DNA of 64,000 nucleotides from Cupriavidus taiwanensis (GTDB taxonomy: Bacteria; Pseudomonadota; Gammaproteobacteria; Burkholderiales; Burkholderiaceae), in NCBI RefSeq assembly GCF_900250075.1, contig NZ_LT977071.1, positions 1,199,298 through 1,263,297 on the forward strand. The letters are read 5' to 3'. Below are positions 47,001 through 53,678 of the stretch, in pieces. The translations under genes and the position numbers were made by a program. Below the pieces are notes generated by a model. That model did not search any database. It saw only the letters and a list, made by a program, of their open reading frames with translations, and was not told the origin of the DNA. Position 1 is the first letter of the stretch, and each line of letters starts with the position of its first letter.

Positions 47001-48711
47001 GGTCCAGCTTCTGCGCGATGCCGCGGGTCATGGCGTCCACGCGCAGCGGCACCGAGCCCTCCATGAAGCCGAGCATCCGGTTCAGGCCGCTGGCGGCCTG
47101 GTCACGCTGCGCCTGGCTCAGCCTGGGGTCTTCGCTGCGCGCCTTGAGCTGCTCGACGGTGTAGCCGAGCAGGCCTTTCTCGGCGACGCCCTTGTCGTAG
47201 GCGATCCGGGCCGGATCGGTGGCGGGCAGGTCGGGCGCGGGAATCAGGCTGTCCGCGCCCAGCGCCTTGTACATGACGTAGCCGGCCGGGTTGTGTTCCA
47301 TCAGCGCGCGCTCTGCCTGCGGCAGGTCGCGTGGCGTGGCGGAGTTGGGATCGGTCTTGGCCTGGGGATCCAGCGTCAGCCCCTGTGCCTGCGCCATCGC
47401 CAGCGTGGTGGGGTCGTTCTGCGCCAGCTTGCGCTCGAACTCGGTGGACGGCGTCAGGTGCTCCATCTCGCCGGCGATGCGGCCGCGCAGGTCGATCCGG
47501 TCGATCAGCTGGCCCATGCCGCCGTCGGTGCCGTAGCGCGCCTTCAGGTCCTGCACCGCCTGCTGGCGATAGCTGTCCGGCACCTTGACGCCCTGGCCCG
47601 ACGCCAGCGCCTGCAGCTGCGCGTCGGCGTCGCCGACCTTGCCGTTGGCCAGGGTCAGGTCGTACGAGCGGTCCGCCATCGAGAGGGTGCGGTCGTGCGG
47701 ATCGTTGCGCAGGTCCTTCAGCGCCTGGTCGGCGTCCTGCTTGTAGCCGTTCGCCGCGATCGTGTCGATCTCTTTCTGCATGGCGGCGAGGAAGGACTCC
47801 TCGGCCTTTACCCGTTCCTGCTGTGCTTGCTCGTGGGCGTCGCGCGCGGCCACCAGCTGGTCGTCGGCCTCGAGCTCGAAGCGCCGGATGCCGCCGGGGA
47901 TCTTCAGGTAGGCGGCCTGTTCCTGGTCGACCCTGGCGGCGGCCTGCTGCTCCTTTTCCTGCGCCAGCACCACGTTGAAGCGCGCGCCCTGGGTGTCGCG
48001 CGCCTGCTGCGTGCTCTCGTTCTTCAGGAATTGCGTCTTGGTTTCTTCGATATTCAGCGCGACGTTGGGATCGTCATAGCGCTTGCGGATCTCCTCGGCC
48101 TTGGCCTCGACCGCGGCCTTGACGTCCCCGCCGGTGGCCGCGGCGTTGTTGGCGGCCACGCGCAGCTCGTTCTGCGCGCCGCCCATCACGTTGCCGTACT
48201 TCAGGCCCAGCGGCTGCCACTGCTTGTCGGTCATGGCGCGGCCGTCGAGGTCGGCCACCACCTTGTCATAGGCGTCCTGCGCTTGCTGCTGCCAGCCATC
48301 GGTCAGCGCCCTGGCATCGTTTTCCTTCTTCTTGCGCGCTTCCTCGGCGGGGTCGGTCTTGGGCTTCTCGGGCGCCGGCGCATCGACCTGCATCGCCTTG
48401 GGCGACTGTGCGCCGGTGGCGTTGGTGGTGTAGAGCGCCGGCGTCACCACCACCGCCTGCGGCTTGTCGGGCTGGTCCGCGGGCCTGGCCTGCTGATTTT
48501 GCTGGGTTTGTTGCGACTGTTGCGCCTGCTGCGTGTTCTGGGTGTCTTGCTGGCGCTGGGTCTCGCGCGCCTCGGCGGCGCGCTGGGCGCGTTCGGCGGC
48601 TTCGCGGGCGGCGCGTTCGGCCGCCTCGCGCGCGGCTTCGGCGGCGGCGCGGGCCGCGGCCTCGGCTGCCGCGCGCCCGGCAGCCCGGATGGCATCCATG
48701 AAATCCAGCAT
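38038..48711 (-). CDS. Giant multidomain protein with D-glutamate cyclase-like, glutamate racemase and kinase-like domains; candidate T3SS effector
   Basis: A 3557-residue protein; GGAG lies before ATG 48711. No signal peptide is seen. Approximate layout: Ala/Glu/Arg coiled coil 1-57; Gln-rich linker 58-80; a long helical region that may be DUF4781-like, ending in membrane-like helices near 970-1015; disordered Arg/Pro/Gly-rich linker 1170-1400; DUF4392-like domain 1410-1700 (VMIVTG, GDHGNEAGM); glutamate-racemase domain 1725-2000 with FDSSNGG, ACNTAC and CCTHYP, so both catalytic Cys, the Asp-Ser and the His are kept; second DUF4392 domain 2040-2330 (ETDGPPG, NMRG, GDGGNEAGMGG, SNWGAYA, all intact); toxin-like repeats 2380-2860; protein-kinase-like domain 2870-3060 (LGSGGAKTVFALG, HLGDVEFALF); hydrophobic helices from 3090; Pro/Thr/Lys-rich hinge near 3440; LysM-like end. 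The T3SS about 6 kb away makes it an effector candidate, by inference only. Confidence 0.85.
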   Translation of the reverse strand: MLDFMDAIRAAGRAAAEAAARAAAEAAREAAERAAREAAERAQRAAEARETQRQQDTQNTQQAQQSQQTQQNQQARPADQPDKPQAVVVTPALYTTNATGAQSPKAMQVDAPAPEKPKTDPAEEARKKKENDARALTDGWQQQAQDAYDKVVADLDGRAMTDKQWQPLGLKYGNVMGGAQNELRVAANNAAATGGDVKAAVEAKAEEIRKRYDDPNVALNIEETKTQFLKNESTQQARDTQGARFNVVLAQEKEQQAAARVDQEQAAYLKIPGGIRRFELEADDQLVAARDAHEQAQQERVKAEESFLAAMQKEIDTIAANGYKQDADQALKDLRNDPHDRTLSMADRSYDLTLANGKVGDADAQLQALASGQGVKVPDSYRQQAVQDLKARYGTDGGMGQLIDRIDLRGRIAGEMEHLTPSTEFERKLAQNDPTTLAMAQAQGLTLDPQAKTDPNSATPRDLPQAERALMEHNPAGYVMYKALGADSLIPAPDLPATDPARIAYDKGVAEKGLLGYTVEQLKARSEDPRLSQAQRDQAASGLNRMLGFMEGSVPLRVDAMTRGIAQKLDRGDVTGALQMRKAGADAAQTPEERQLYVDVHNDRFSGDLFKAQIEASMDKDLKNKTHDDQGRPIIGQEKMYADKVGVYLQEVAPHLIEEDAGTLLDTVKSEYSNDWTGRNNSQSPGYNDWDDFYHGLSAVVDAADAGYYARNPQAQAGTAPAATSTASWLTDRDNEVSMLMMMNQGGSSRQGRIYGGAQDAAAKGHIGLSAAFEQSLKSSKDAPVMSDVYLRNAVQRGSEDYAGTDEAKEANQRFELDKDEILRQTFDSLAMRKEELSAKASDEKGLSEAIALGAPQGDANAIREQIADDAKPGTTVKAIPMYVAGPGEVPYQTAVFEFEGKDGKTLWVDDQGSVYGKEELDAKRDFQENNLLSDRGTVYFAENLDLGRDGHVDYAAMDAHIVTTSEKVWGWVNLGVAAVGAVAGGVLAVASGGTLTPLVAAAWVGMVGSMGYGVGTSWAALDNISDHGRSVNPFASQEAMAQWLNVAGSLAGMGGMGLAKTGALAMNAGTRLAGSTNPLRQMAGGMLTHSAGHYGSASRVLNGVGFGIGGVQTLQQAAMFAEHGSEMSVSEKLQNGAMLLMGATQMLPMAVQKRIGESVRDGYQAMRGRGAGDPAGIGGAARGVAPDALGAYRDGDGVPAATRPTTRRGPAGRDAEGQPLARTDADGQSGRSGRQADGEPAPGAARPATPARSNGGRPATDGAATPARDLRTPHRLTPWQSARLSTAAAFDMAVTRGTMLQERVIHGMMDRAMSRAMARYVTESAARNPSGERGGGRTDAPVAASRRRGTHGTPAPARAPRHPAGDGEAGVQRRTVSHGPAVVAHADGPEAPARMSLRQNAISPLDNVLWIDGSMENIGVPYGAEMAARALADLDSVMIVTGPLTAHGRAETNGPVGAASLGAYLASLGKDVVYVTDRAHARTLRKMLRQDLNQPNARVETFSARDFASAGRQSRALLAMHKPQAVVAVEVAGRNTNNEYRLQNGERVRGNAMLDQLLIDANDIADMVTIAVGDHGNEAGMRAARDRLLRDMAVTEQLADSWSDVGADHLVTGMNSNLAAQAIGFGVQRALGRDSGMPSVETVGALLDTMARHKARDGVTLEVGATSVRGYDKTVQKGVYELLQKAAERLPAGLDMAQLFEGIQRRFLPDGIDPADFGIRVQDDAIVITAFDSSNGGLLAAQNIARHTYAMTGKAVQVVAFTDHAAGTYGGRERGDLVNLVHAGVVAAQKARGAVDLFACNTACTAFPEALAGTHQAKVVNLIMQTAPRIVTEGGARPVVVATPGTVKLHAYLEAVAEASGGSVTVKEIGATEWADAVNNLMHLADGKQLEQLKGLVAKYINAEQIPADATSLWFCCTHYPALETLVRQQLDAIGRSDVRLIDPMQYQARKGVEMLVDQGLIDRSALLEQPLDPSAVPDDKTLPTIVFTTGQPSRVSGLAHAMGRRPDIRVFKTAFGEAADVSPALALVEGGRHLSPVDRVSFNYIGRGLREFYMPGGAERAAASLEDASNVMLVTGFSVAKDMPETDGPPGTAELGRALRLRGKQVTYVVDSANRPILEGILREMGEPLDNIRVFDEPIASAAEPARALLREVGPDRVMAIELPSRSARGIKHNMRGIGIDDFNPALDQIVLEANAIDGIETLGVGDGGNEAGMGGVGGLIPRALDGSDIAAVVPVDHVVTASVSNWGAYAVSALLLRRGNMPERFQSPEELGRVLQAAADAGAVDGVSRERVATVDGFSTEVHQAVITLYGRAAAGGQPRGPGAARAPLPGGPALARTPLADAAEAVVAHGGQLPRKAASASRAEDAGSQPAAMPAARPEIRDGSWSVRDGAPSRGAIAATIDGIHASGGRLAGVHYVVTHGDGLSVPLRAGLPEASFLSLQQAMRDLGPALQAGGNFRIAIVSQREAARHGAVDARSVVGTVPLSLRGHKPHADGFALNPDYHGEIRAALPDDFRAGLPLVRQQDGRRIDVLARLEQFPRGRADLDLAQQAGQKTFGDEAVAVSVPQIPGHFTVRAEGLFGGIAMRAGDGPASLIDATAVIDRIRSHPDYQQGMPVVLYGCYGQDGAVSLVQQLATGLNARVYGADGRLDVDAFRAPGSDLAYGARLRVAADPAAMAASGAPVHVQDGGRFHGAMPALPVVALTSGGKPVRQQGARTAGDPVPASWRQTPDRWAELALGEPAVRVNAPSDHLVVVGAVRPEGGLRGEGGEGIGAHELALQLAHDWEPGQPIVLALDGAHAPQGRMLAQQVADVMGTEVLVPEFALRRGAYAQDPARSQIDLAQPGRWRRLSPQPDPYAGHSFKIDHHGNVFLRRPDGTRERVQLETYLGPRLGSGGAKTVFALGKDLAVGIANEAWLGDMVHGERAAMAEAAGTHGLKTVRSFGPASFEAFGRPAIGYERYAASTKDLFDAAGQLRPEHAALLNGRSAHDIAALVDTMKTRNLHLGDVEFALFPDGTVKVADLTHVETGSDASQGSAVYRMLDRMQEAGRARGDDGTRGGEGAVVRATISHGPAGNAPPPGSNGPRPWKVRTALAVSAAGTFAAASGAAAISAQTGANLVLTSAGCFIYRGSVAMGRTVHANKVIRRAGTHTPADIAWLRRALTEKPGTAVWGINGTNQQKFAKALDQLEAYAHHADKKDLAEAPDKIREAQAVIGTIGASLLTPDTRAGQVNDALQLTTLAINNGNTMLWFGEHGVTQIGEPLTYSSAVFLAANSVLSTVNFAARAGYHTGLAQPALLGARLRKFVMNAYSVGAVPLAVADMMHTGGVVGAIEAGSLAVFGIGAHLQSRNEQKLINAEKNRLAKAADPDAVDKPVTPWLAQKWDFFGRAMPKGLVLLGGGVIVNFGAKILVELLKDEDKGAPRPTPTPTPTPSGGPSTPPAPPKEPPKEPPKETPAEPPSETPRERPGSGSVRVQPYSPDHVAGSTLWGIAGAHLDTLLSDGQKAEARAQAMTPDQQVANFALRELINLNPRYRLADNPDHLEPGWELDVTR

Positions 48712-48895
48712 GACGCAAGTCTCCTGGCGACGCCGGCGCGTGCCGGCAGGTCAGACGGTTGCCGATGCCCTGGCACGCGGCCGCGGCCACGCGCCAGCAG
48801 CGGGCAAGCCGCGGGCATCATGCGCGCCGATTCTGCGCGCGTCGGCGGCGCAGGCCAACTATGGGAATTCGTAGGGCCTGCGCGGGGCAGGTTGG

Positions 48896-49699
48896 CTACA
48901 GGCGGTTGTTGTCCAGGTCGGTCACCAGCATGCAGCCGGGCGCATGGGTGATGCAGATCTCGGGCCGCGCCTCTCGGATCACCGCCTGGGGCGTGACCCC
49001 GCAGGCCCAGAACACCGGGATTTCGTCGGCGTCGAGCGGCACCGCGTCGCCGTAGTCGGGCGATTCGATATCCTCGATGCCGATCAGCCGCGGGTCGCCG
49101 ATATGCACGGGCGCGCCGTGCACGTCGGGGTAGCGCGCGGTGATCTCGGTGGCCAGGATCGCATCGGCGGCCTTGAGCGGGCGCATCGACACCACCAGCT
49201 TGCCCGACAGCCGGCCGGCCGGGCGGGTCTCGATGGCGGTGCGGTACATGGCGACGTTGCGGCCCAGGTTGATGTGCTTGAGCGGCACGTTGGCCGCCAG
49301 CAGCGCCTGCTCGAACGAGAACGAGCAGCCGATGGCAAAGGCGACGAAGTCGTCGCGCCACAGCTCGGTGATGCCGGTGGTCTCGTGGTAGGCGCTGCCG
49401 TTGCGATAGACCCGGTACATCGGCACGTCGGTGCGGATATCGACATCGCGCCCGAGGTTGCGGAACACCGGGTCGCCCGGATCGGTCACGTCGATCAGCG
49501 GGCAGGCCTTGCGGTTGAGCGCGCAGAACTGCAGGAAATCATAGGCCCAGTCGCGCGTCAGGATCACGATATTGGCCTGCACGTGGCCGCGCGCCAGGCC
49601 GCTGGTATGGCCGTGGTAGCGGCCCGCGCGGATCAGCTGGCGCAATGCGGCGGGGTCTTCGGGCAGGAGCGAGGCGGCATGCTGGAGCGGCTGGTTCAT
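48896..49699 (-). CDS. DUF1445 protein, D-glutamate cyclase / putative hydro-lyase family
   Basis: A 267-residue protein started at ATG 49699, since the open frame upstream of it does not look coding. It matches the DUF1445 (UPF0317) family along its whole length: [20 protein letters not shown] near residues 26-45, [20 protein letters not shown] near 57-76, [14 protein letters not shown], the MYRT and VVSMRP segments, and the C-terminal [11 protein letters not shown] and [13 protein letters not shown]. Human D-glutamate cyclase (DGLUCY) consists of such a domain followed by a DUF4392 domain; here the DUF4392 domains are in the giant protein coded next door. Most bacterial members are annotated only as putative hydro-lyases, so the D-glutamate link is family-level. 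Confidence 0.88.
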   Translation of the reverse strand: MNQPLQHAASLLPEDPAALRQLIRAGRYHGHTSGLARGHVQANIVILTRDWAYDFLQFCALNRKACPLIDVTDPGDPVFRNLGRDVDIRTDVPMYRVYRNGSAYHETTGITELWRDDFVAFAIGCSFSFEQALLAANVPLKHINLGRNVAMYRTAIETRPAGRLSGKLVVSMRPLKAADAILATEITARYPDVHGAPVHIGDPRLIGIEDIESPDYGDAVPLDADEIPVFWACGVTPQAVIREARPEICITHAPGCMLVTDLDNNRL

Positions 49700-49817
49700 G
49701 GTCGGCAGGCAGGCGCCGGGCGGCGCGAAAGTCGGGTTGACCTGCCGATTCTGGTCGCCCGCCGGCGCCGGCGTCCAACAAATCTTTCGGATCGAGCGCG
49801 ATAAAGGAATCCGATGA

Positions 49818-50768
49818 CTACGAGCCCGCGTGGGGCCCCGCGGCTTGCGGCTGCGCCGCCACCGCCATGTCTTCGCCCACCTCGGCACAGAACTCCGCCA
49901 CCACGCCGGTGGCCAGCCCGACGATCGACTCGTTGACCTCCAGCCCCGCGCCGATGCGCCACGAGGCGACGATGTCGAGCGCGGGCGGATGGTTCTCCAC
50001 GTCCACCACCGACAGCGTGCCGTCGACCAGCTCCTTGCGCACCAGTGCCGGCGGCACCGCGCCGATGCCGAAGCCGTCGCCGATCAGCCGGGTCATCGCC
50101 GCCACCGAGTTCACGCAGTTGATGCGCGGCGAGGCCACGCCGTTCAGGTGGAACAGGCTTAGGATGTCCTGGTGCGGGCGCGAGTTCTTGACGAAGGTGA
50201 TGACGCGTTCGGCGGCGAGTTCTTCGAGCGAGGCATAGGGTCGGTCGCAGGCGGAGCCGGTGGCGACGATCCAGCGGATCGGGTAGCGCGCCAGCTCGAC
50301 ATTGCGCACCGTTTCCAGCCGCAGCAGGTCGGTCTGGAAGATCACGTCGAGATAACCCTTCTGCAGCTGGTCGCACAGGTTCAGCGCGGCGTCGGCGGTC
50401 AGTTCGATCTCCAGCGCCGGGTAGGCCTGCATCGCGCGCTTGACCACGGTCGAGAGCCAGGTATGGATCACGGAATCCATCGCGCCGATGCGCACCCGCC
50501 CCGCGATGGCGCGCGAACGGTCCAGCGACTGCCGCATATGGTGCATGGTGTTCACCATCTTCTCGGCGTACTCCAGCACGCGCTGGCCCTCCGGCGTCAG
50601 CGTGACGCCGCGCGAATCGCGCAGGAACAGCTTGACCCCCAGGTCTTCCTCCAGCACGGCGATGCGGCTGGAGATCGAGGCCTGCGTGCTGAACAGCTTC
50701 TCCGCGGTCAGGCGGAAGCTGCGCAGGCGGGCCACCCAGACGAAGGTTTCGAGAAAGCGCAGGTTCAT
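49818..50768 (-). CDS. LysR-family transcriptional regulator
   Basis: A 316-residue regulator. The N-terminal helix-turn-helix (residues 1-60) reads [35 protein letters not shown], and LysR co-inducer domain features follow. It lies directly upstream of the DUF1445 gene on the same strand, 118 bases apart. LysR regulators coded next to DUF1445 genes often control them, so it probably governs that gene and perhaps the giant gene behind it. Ligand unknown. Confidence 0.9.
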   Translation of the reverse strand: MNLRFLETFVWVARLRSFRLTAEKLFSTQASISSRIAVLEEDLGVKLFLRDSRGVTLTPEGQRVLEYAEKMVNTMHHMRQSLDRSRAIAGRVRIGAMDSVIHTWLSTVVKRAMQAYPALEIELTADAALNLCDQLQKGYLDVIFQTDLLRLETVRNVELARYPIRWIVATGSACDRPYASLEELAAERVITFVKNSRPHQDILSLFHLNGVASPRINCVNSVAAMTRLIGDGFGIGAVPPALVRKELVDGTLSVVDVENHPPALDIVASWRIGAGLEVNESIVGLATGVVAEFCAEVGEDMAVAAQPQAAGPHAGS

Positions 50769-50920
50769 GGGCGATGGGAGGCGGGACGCGCGCTGCGGCG
50801 GCGCATCAGGACAGAATCCAAGCCACAGAATCTACGCGATGGCACGGAGGCAAACAAGCGTTTGACAGCAGCGCTCGGGAGCGTGCCATGCTGCCCCGCA
50901 GCATGGCCGGCGCGCCGCGC

Positions 50921-51526
50921 TCACGCCCCCAGCGGCGACGGCTGCGACGGCGTCGGCGGCTGGCGCGGCGGGATCAGTGCCGGACCGCGCGCGGCCTCCT
51001 CTTCGGCCTCATGCTGCGCCGCTTCGGCCTGCGCCTTCAGGCGCTGCAGCGCGGCCAGCATGTCGTCGCCCAGCGCCGCCGGGTACTCGGCGCGCGCGCC
51101 GTCGGGTACGGCCGACGGGTCCAGCCACATCTGCCAGCTCACGTGCGTGGTGCCCACGTCCTGCCCCGGCGTGGCTTGCAGCCGCCCGCGCGTATGGCTG
51201 GAGAGCTTGCGGTAGCTGTAGGAGAACGGCCCCCTGTCGGTCAGCACGTCGACCGCCGGCAGGCCGCCGGCCTTGTGGGCCATGCGGCGTACCGTGCCCG
51301 GGCTGCCGCTGCCCAGCACCACGCGGCAGTCCTTGTAGAGGCTGTCCCAGTCCGGCACCGCGCAGTAGCCTCCGGCCAGCTCCCAAACGCGCGCCGGATC
51401 AGCCAGCACCTCGACCGAGCGCTCCACAGGGATCAGCTGCGCGTGCGCCGGCGCCTGCCACGCCAACAGCAGCGCAGGCACGGCGAGCCGGAGCGTGGAA
51501 AGGGTCAGGCGGGCAAGCATTGACAT
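50921..51526 (-). CDS. Secreted SRPBCC-family protein
   Basis: A 201-residue protein with a clear signal peptide (LAVPALLLAWQAPAHAQ, cleavage near residue 29). An SRPBCC/polyketide-cyclase-like domain follows: VERSVEVLADPARVWELAGGY, then TVRRMAHK, YSYRKLSS and THVSWQMWLDP. The C-terminal 40 residues are Ala/Glu- then Pro-rich. It is expected in the periplasm, probably binding a small molecule. It stands alone between the LysR gene and a long divergent promoter region. Confidence 0.75.
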   Translation of the reverse strand: MSMLARLTLSTLRLAVPALLLAWQAPAHAQLIPVERSVEVLADPARVWELAGGYCAVPDWDSLYKDCRVVLGSGSPGTVRRMAHKAGGLPAVDVLTDRGPFSYSYRKLSSHTRGRLQATPGQDVGTTHVSWQMWLDPSAVPDGARAEYPAALGDDMLAALQRLKAQAEAAQHEAEEEAARGPALIPPRQPPTPSQPSPLGA

Positions 51527-52039
51527 AGGCTAGGCGGCACGCGCACGGTGGGGGGCAATGGGTGCAAGCCTAGCCGAGCACGGCGGCATGTGCCATTACC
51601 GAAGGCTCGTAGCGGCCGCGCCGCGCACCGCCCGGCCCTACGTGTTTCCGTAGGGCCGCGGCCAACCCGTGCGCGCTGGCGCGCCGTATGCTTATGCCCT
51701 TGCGGCTGCGCCCCGCGCACGCCGCCCCGGCATCGGGGAAAACCCGCGGGCCGTGGCGATGGCGCCACGGGACGGAACGGCGCCAGCCGCGCATTCACGG
51801 GCGTTCAGCACAGGAATCAATTTTTCTTATCGGCCGCCGCCCGAAAAACTAGTTGGACGCGGGCCGCCGTGCCTTTCAAGAATGCAGTCAGCGGGCGCAC
51901 CGCAGGAAGCGCTGCAACCGCGCACCGCCGCGCCATCGAGCGCCAGCGGTAGCCGGCAACGCATGGCGGGACCACAAGGCAGACACCGCGTGCCACGCGC
52001 GCTGCCAGGGCCGAGCCAGACATCGCACGAGAGGAATGC
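51527..52039. other. Divergent promoter region (513 bases, no gene)
   Basis: This stretch lies between the leftward secreted SRPBCC gene and the rightward MFS gene. Apart from a perfect inverted repeat at 51633-51658 I see no gene, RNA or other structured element. Confidence 0.55.
51633..51658. repeat. Perfect inverted repeat in the divergent promoter region
   Basis: CGGCCCTACG-TGTTTC-CGTAGGGCCG has ten-base perfect arms and a six-base loop, without a T tract. It could be an operator or an RNA hairpin. The core CGTAGGGCC also occurs once near 48859. Confidence 0.45.
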
Positions 52040-53353
52040 ATGGAAACGCAGATCGGCAGTATCCAGAGCCCCCAGCCGTCATCGCCCGCCAGCGCCGAGG
52101 CAGCACCGTCGCGCGGCTTTTTCTCCTGGTACCGCGACATCACCGCCAATGAACGCCGCACCTTCTGGAGCTGCAAGGTCGGCTATGCGCTCGACGCCAT
52201 GGACACGCAGTTCCTGAGCTTTGTCATCCCCACGCTGATCGCCACCTGGGGCATCAGCCGTGCCGACGCCGGCTTTATCGGCACCGCCACGCTGCTGACT
52301 TCAGCCGCGGGCGGTTGGGTCGCGGGCATCCTGTCCGACCGCATCGGCCGCGTGCGCACGCTGCAGCTGACGATCCTGTGGTTCGCCTTCTTCACCTTCC
52401 TGTGCGGGCTGGCGCAGAACTATGAACAGCTGCTGGTGGCGCGCGCGCTGATGGGCTTCGGCTTCGGCGGCGAATGGACCGCCGGCGCGGTGCTGATCGG
52501 CGAGGCCATCCGCGCGCAGGACCGCGGCAAGGCGGTGGGCATGGTGCAGGCCGGCTGGGCCGTGGGCTGGGGCCTGGCGGCGCTGCTCTATGCGCTGGTG
52601 TTTTCGCTGCTGCCGGCCGAGACCGCATGGCGCGTGCTGTTTCTGATCGGGCTGCTGCCGGCGGTGTTCGTGATCGTGCTGCGCCGCCTGGTGAAGGAGC
52701 CGGAGGTCTATACCGAGCACAAGGCGCGCGAGGCACAGGCCAGCGAGAAAACCTCGTTCGCCGCGATCTTCTCCCCGCGCCTGATCAGCATCACGCTGCG
52801 CGCGGCGCTGCTGACCACCGGCGCGCAGGGCGGCTACTATGCCATCACCACCTGGCTGCCGACCTTCCTCAAGACCGAGCGCGGCCTGACCGTGCTGGGC
52901 ACCGGCGGCTACCTGGCGATGGTGATCGTCGGCTCCTATATCGGCTACGTCACCAGCGCCTACCTGACCGACCGCATCGGCCGCAAGCGCAATTTCATCC
53001 TGTTCGCGCTGGGCTCGATGACGATCGCGCTGGCCTACACGCACATCCCCGTCAACGACACCGTGATGCTGCTGCTGGGCTTTCCGCTGGGCTTCTTTGC
53101 CTCGGGCATCTTCGCCGGCATGGGCGCGTTCCTGACCGAGCTGTTCCCGACCAGCGTGCGCGGCTCCGGCCAGGGCTTCTGCTACAACGTGGGCCGCGCC
53201 ATCGGCGCGTTCTTCCCGTTCCTGATCGGCCATGTCAGCCAGCAGATGTCGCTGGGCCACGCCATCGGCATCTTTGCCGCGGCCGCGTATGGCGTGCTGA
53301 TCCTGGCCGCACTGACGCTGCCGGAAACGCGCGGCAAGGCACTGGAAGCGTAA
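52040..53353 (+). CDS. MFS transporter, carboxylate/sugar-acid H+ symporter type
   Basis: A 437-residue major facilitator. A cytoplasmic N-terminus of about 50 residues is followed by twelve helices. The family loops are SDRIGRVRT near residues 97-105 and TDRIGRKRN near 312-320, and ARALMGFGFGGEWTAGAVLIGE near 134-155 is typical of sialate/lactate/aromatic-acid symporters. It stands alone, with a GC hairpin just after its stop. The substrate is not evident. Confidence 0.88.
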   Translation: METQIGSIQSPQPSSPASAEAAPSRGFFSWYRDITANERRTFWSCKVGYALDAMDTQFLSFVIPTLIATWGISRADAGFIGTATLLTSAAGGWVAGILSDRIGRVRTLQLTILWFAFFTFLCGLAQNYEQLLVARALMGFGFGGEWTAGAVLIGEAIRAQDRGKAVGMVQAGWAVGWGLAALLYALVFSLLPAETAWRVLFLIGLLPAVFVIVLRRLVKEPEVYTEHKAREAQASEKTSFAAIFSPRLISITLRAALLTTGAQGGYYAITTWLPTFLKTERGLTVLGTGGYLAMVIVGSYIGYVTSAYLTDRIGRKRNFILFALGSMTIALAYTHIPVNDTVMLLLGFPLGFFASGIFAGMGAFLTELFPTSVRGSGQGFCYNVGRAIGAFFPFLIGHVSQQMSLGHAIGIFAAAAYGVLILAALTLPETRGKALEA

Positions 53354-53678
53354 GGCGCAACCTGGCGCGCCGCGGCCCGGCGCCGCGGCGCGCGCACACC
53401 ACAACAACAATCACGGCAGCCCCCACGCGGGGCCTGCCAGGTTTTCTTCCGACGGGAATCGGGTCAGCAGTATGTCGGGCTTGCCAGCTCGACGGCAATG
53501 CAGCGCAGCAGCGATACGCGCTGGCGATGGCCAGCCGCCGTGCAGCACCGGCGGGCGGCCACGACCGGCACGACGCGCCGCGCCCCGCAGCGCCGCCGCG
53601 CAGGCCAGCCCCATTTGCACGCGTGGACCGGCTCACAAGGCCGTGCTTGCACGCCAAGACTCGTTGTCGGAGGCCTAC
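53354..53678. other. Region upstream of the LuxR-type gene (325 bases, no gene)
   Basis: It contains the GC hairpin at 53365-53393. An open frame continues upstream of the regulator start but is rich in Arg, Ala and Pro and looks non-coding. No lux-box palindrome is recognised. Confidence 0.5.
53365..53393 (+). terminator. GC hairpin after the MFS gene
   Basis: GCGCGCCGCGG-CCCGGCG-CCGCGGCGCGC is a perfect 11-base stem starting 12 bases after the MFS stop. There is no T tract, so terminator activity is uncertain. Confidence 0.5.

Noticed and set aside
38038..48711. Recent foreign origin of the giant gene from base composition
   Set aside because: Its GC content and codon choice look like those of the flanking genes. 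Only the non-coding kilobase at 35453-36448 is clearly richer in A and T.
43060..48951. A 1963-codon open frame on the plus strand, antisense to the giant gene, and a similar one of 1573 codons at 38254-42975
   Set aside because: Their translations are rich in His, Arg, Gly and Gln without domains. They are shadows of a high-GC gene on the other strand, where all the recognised domains lie.
53354..53678. luxI-type synthase gene or lux box near the LuxR solo
   Set aside because: No synthase gene is in the window and no 18-20 base palindrome of the lux-box type is seen upstream.
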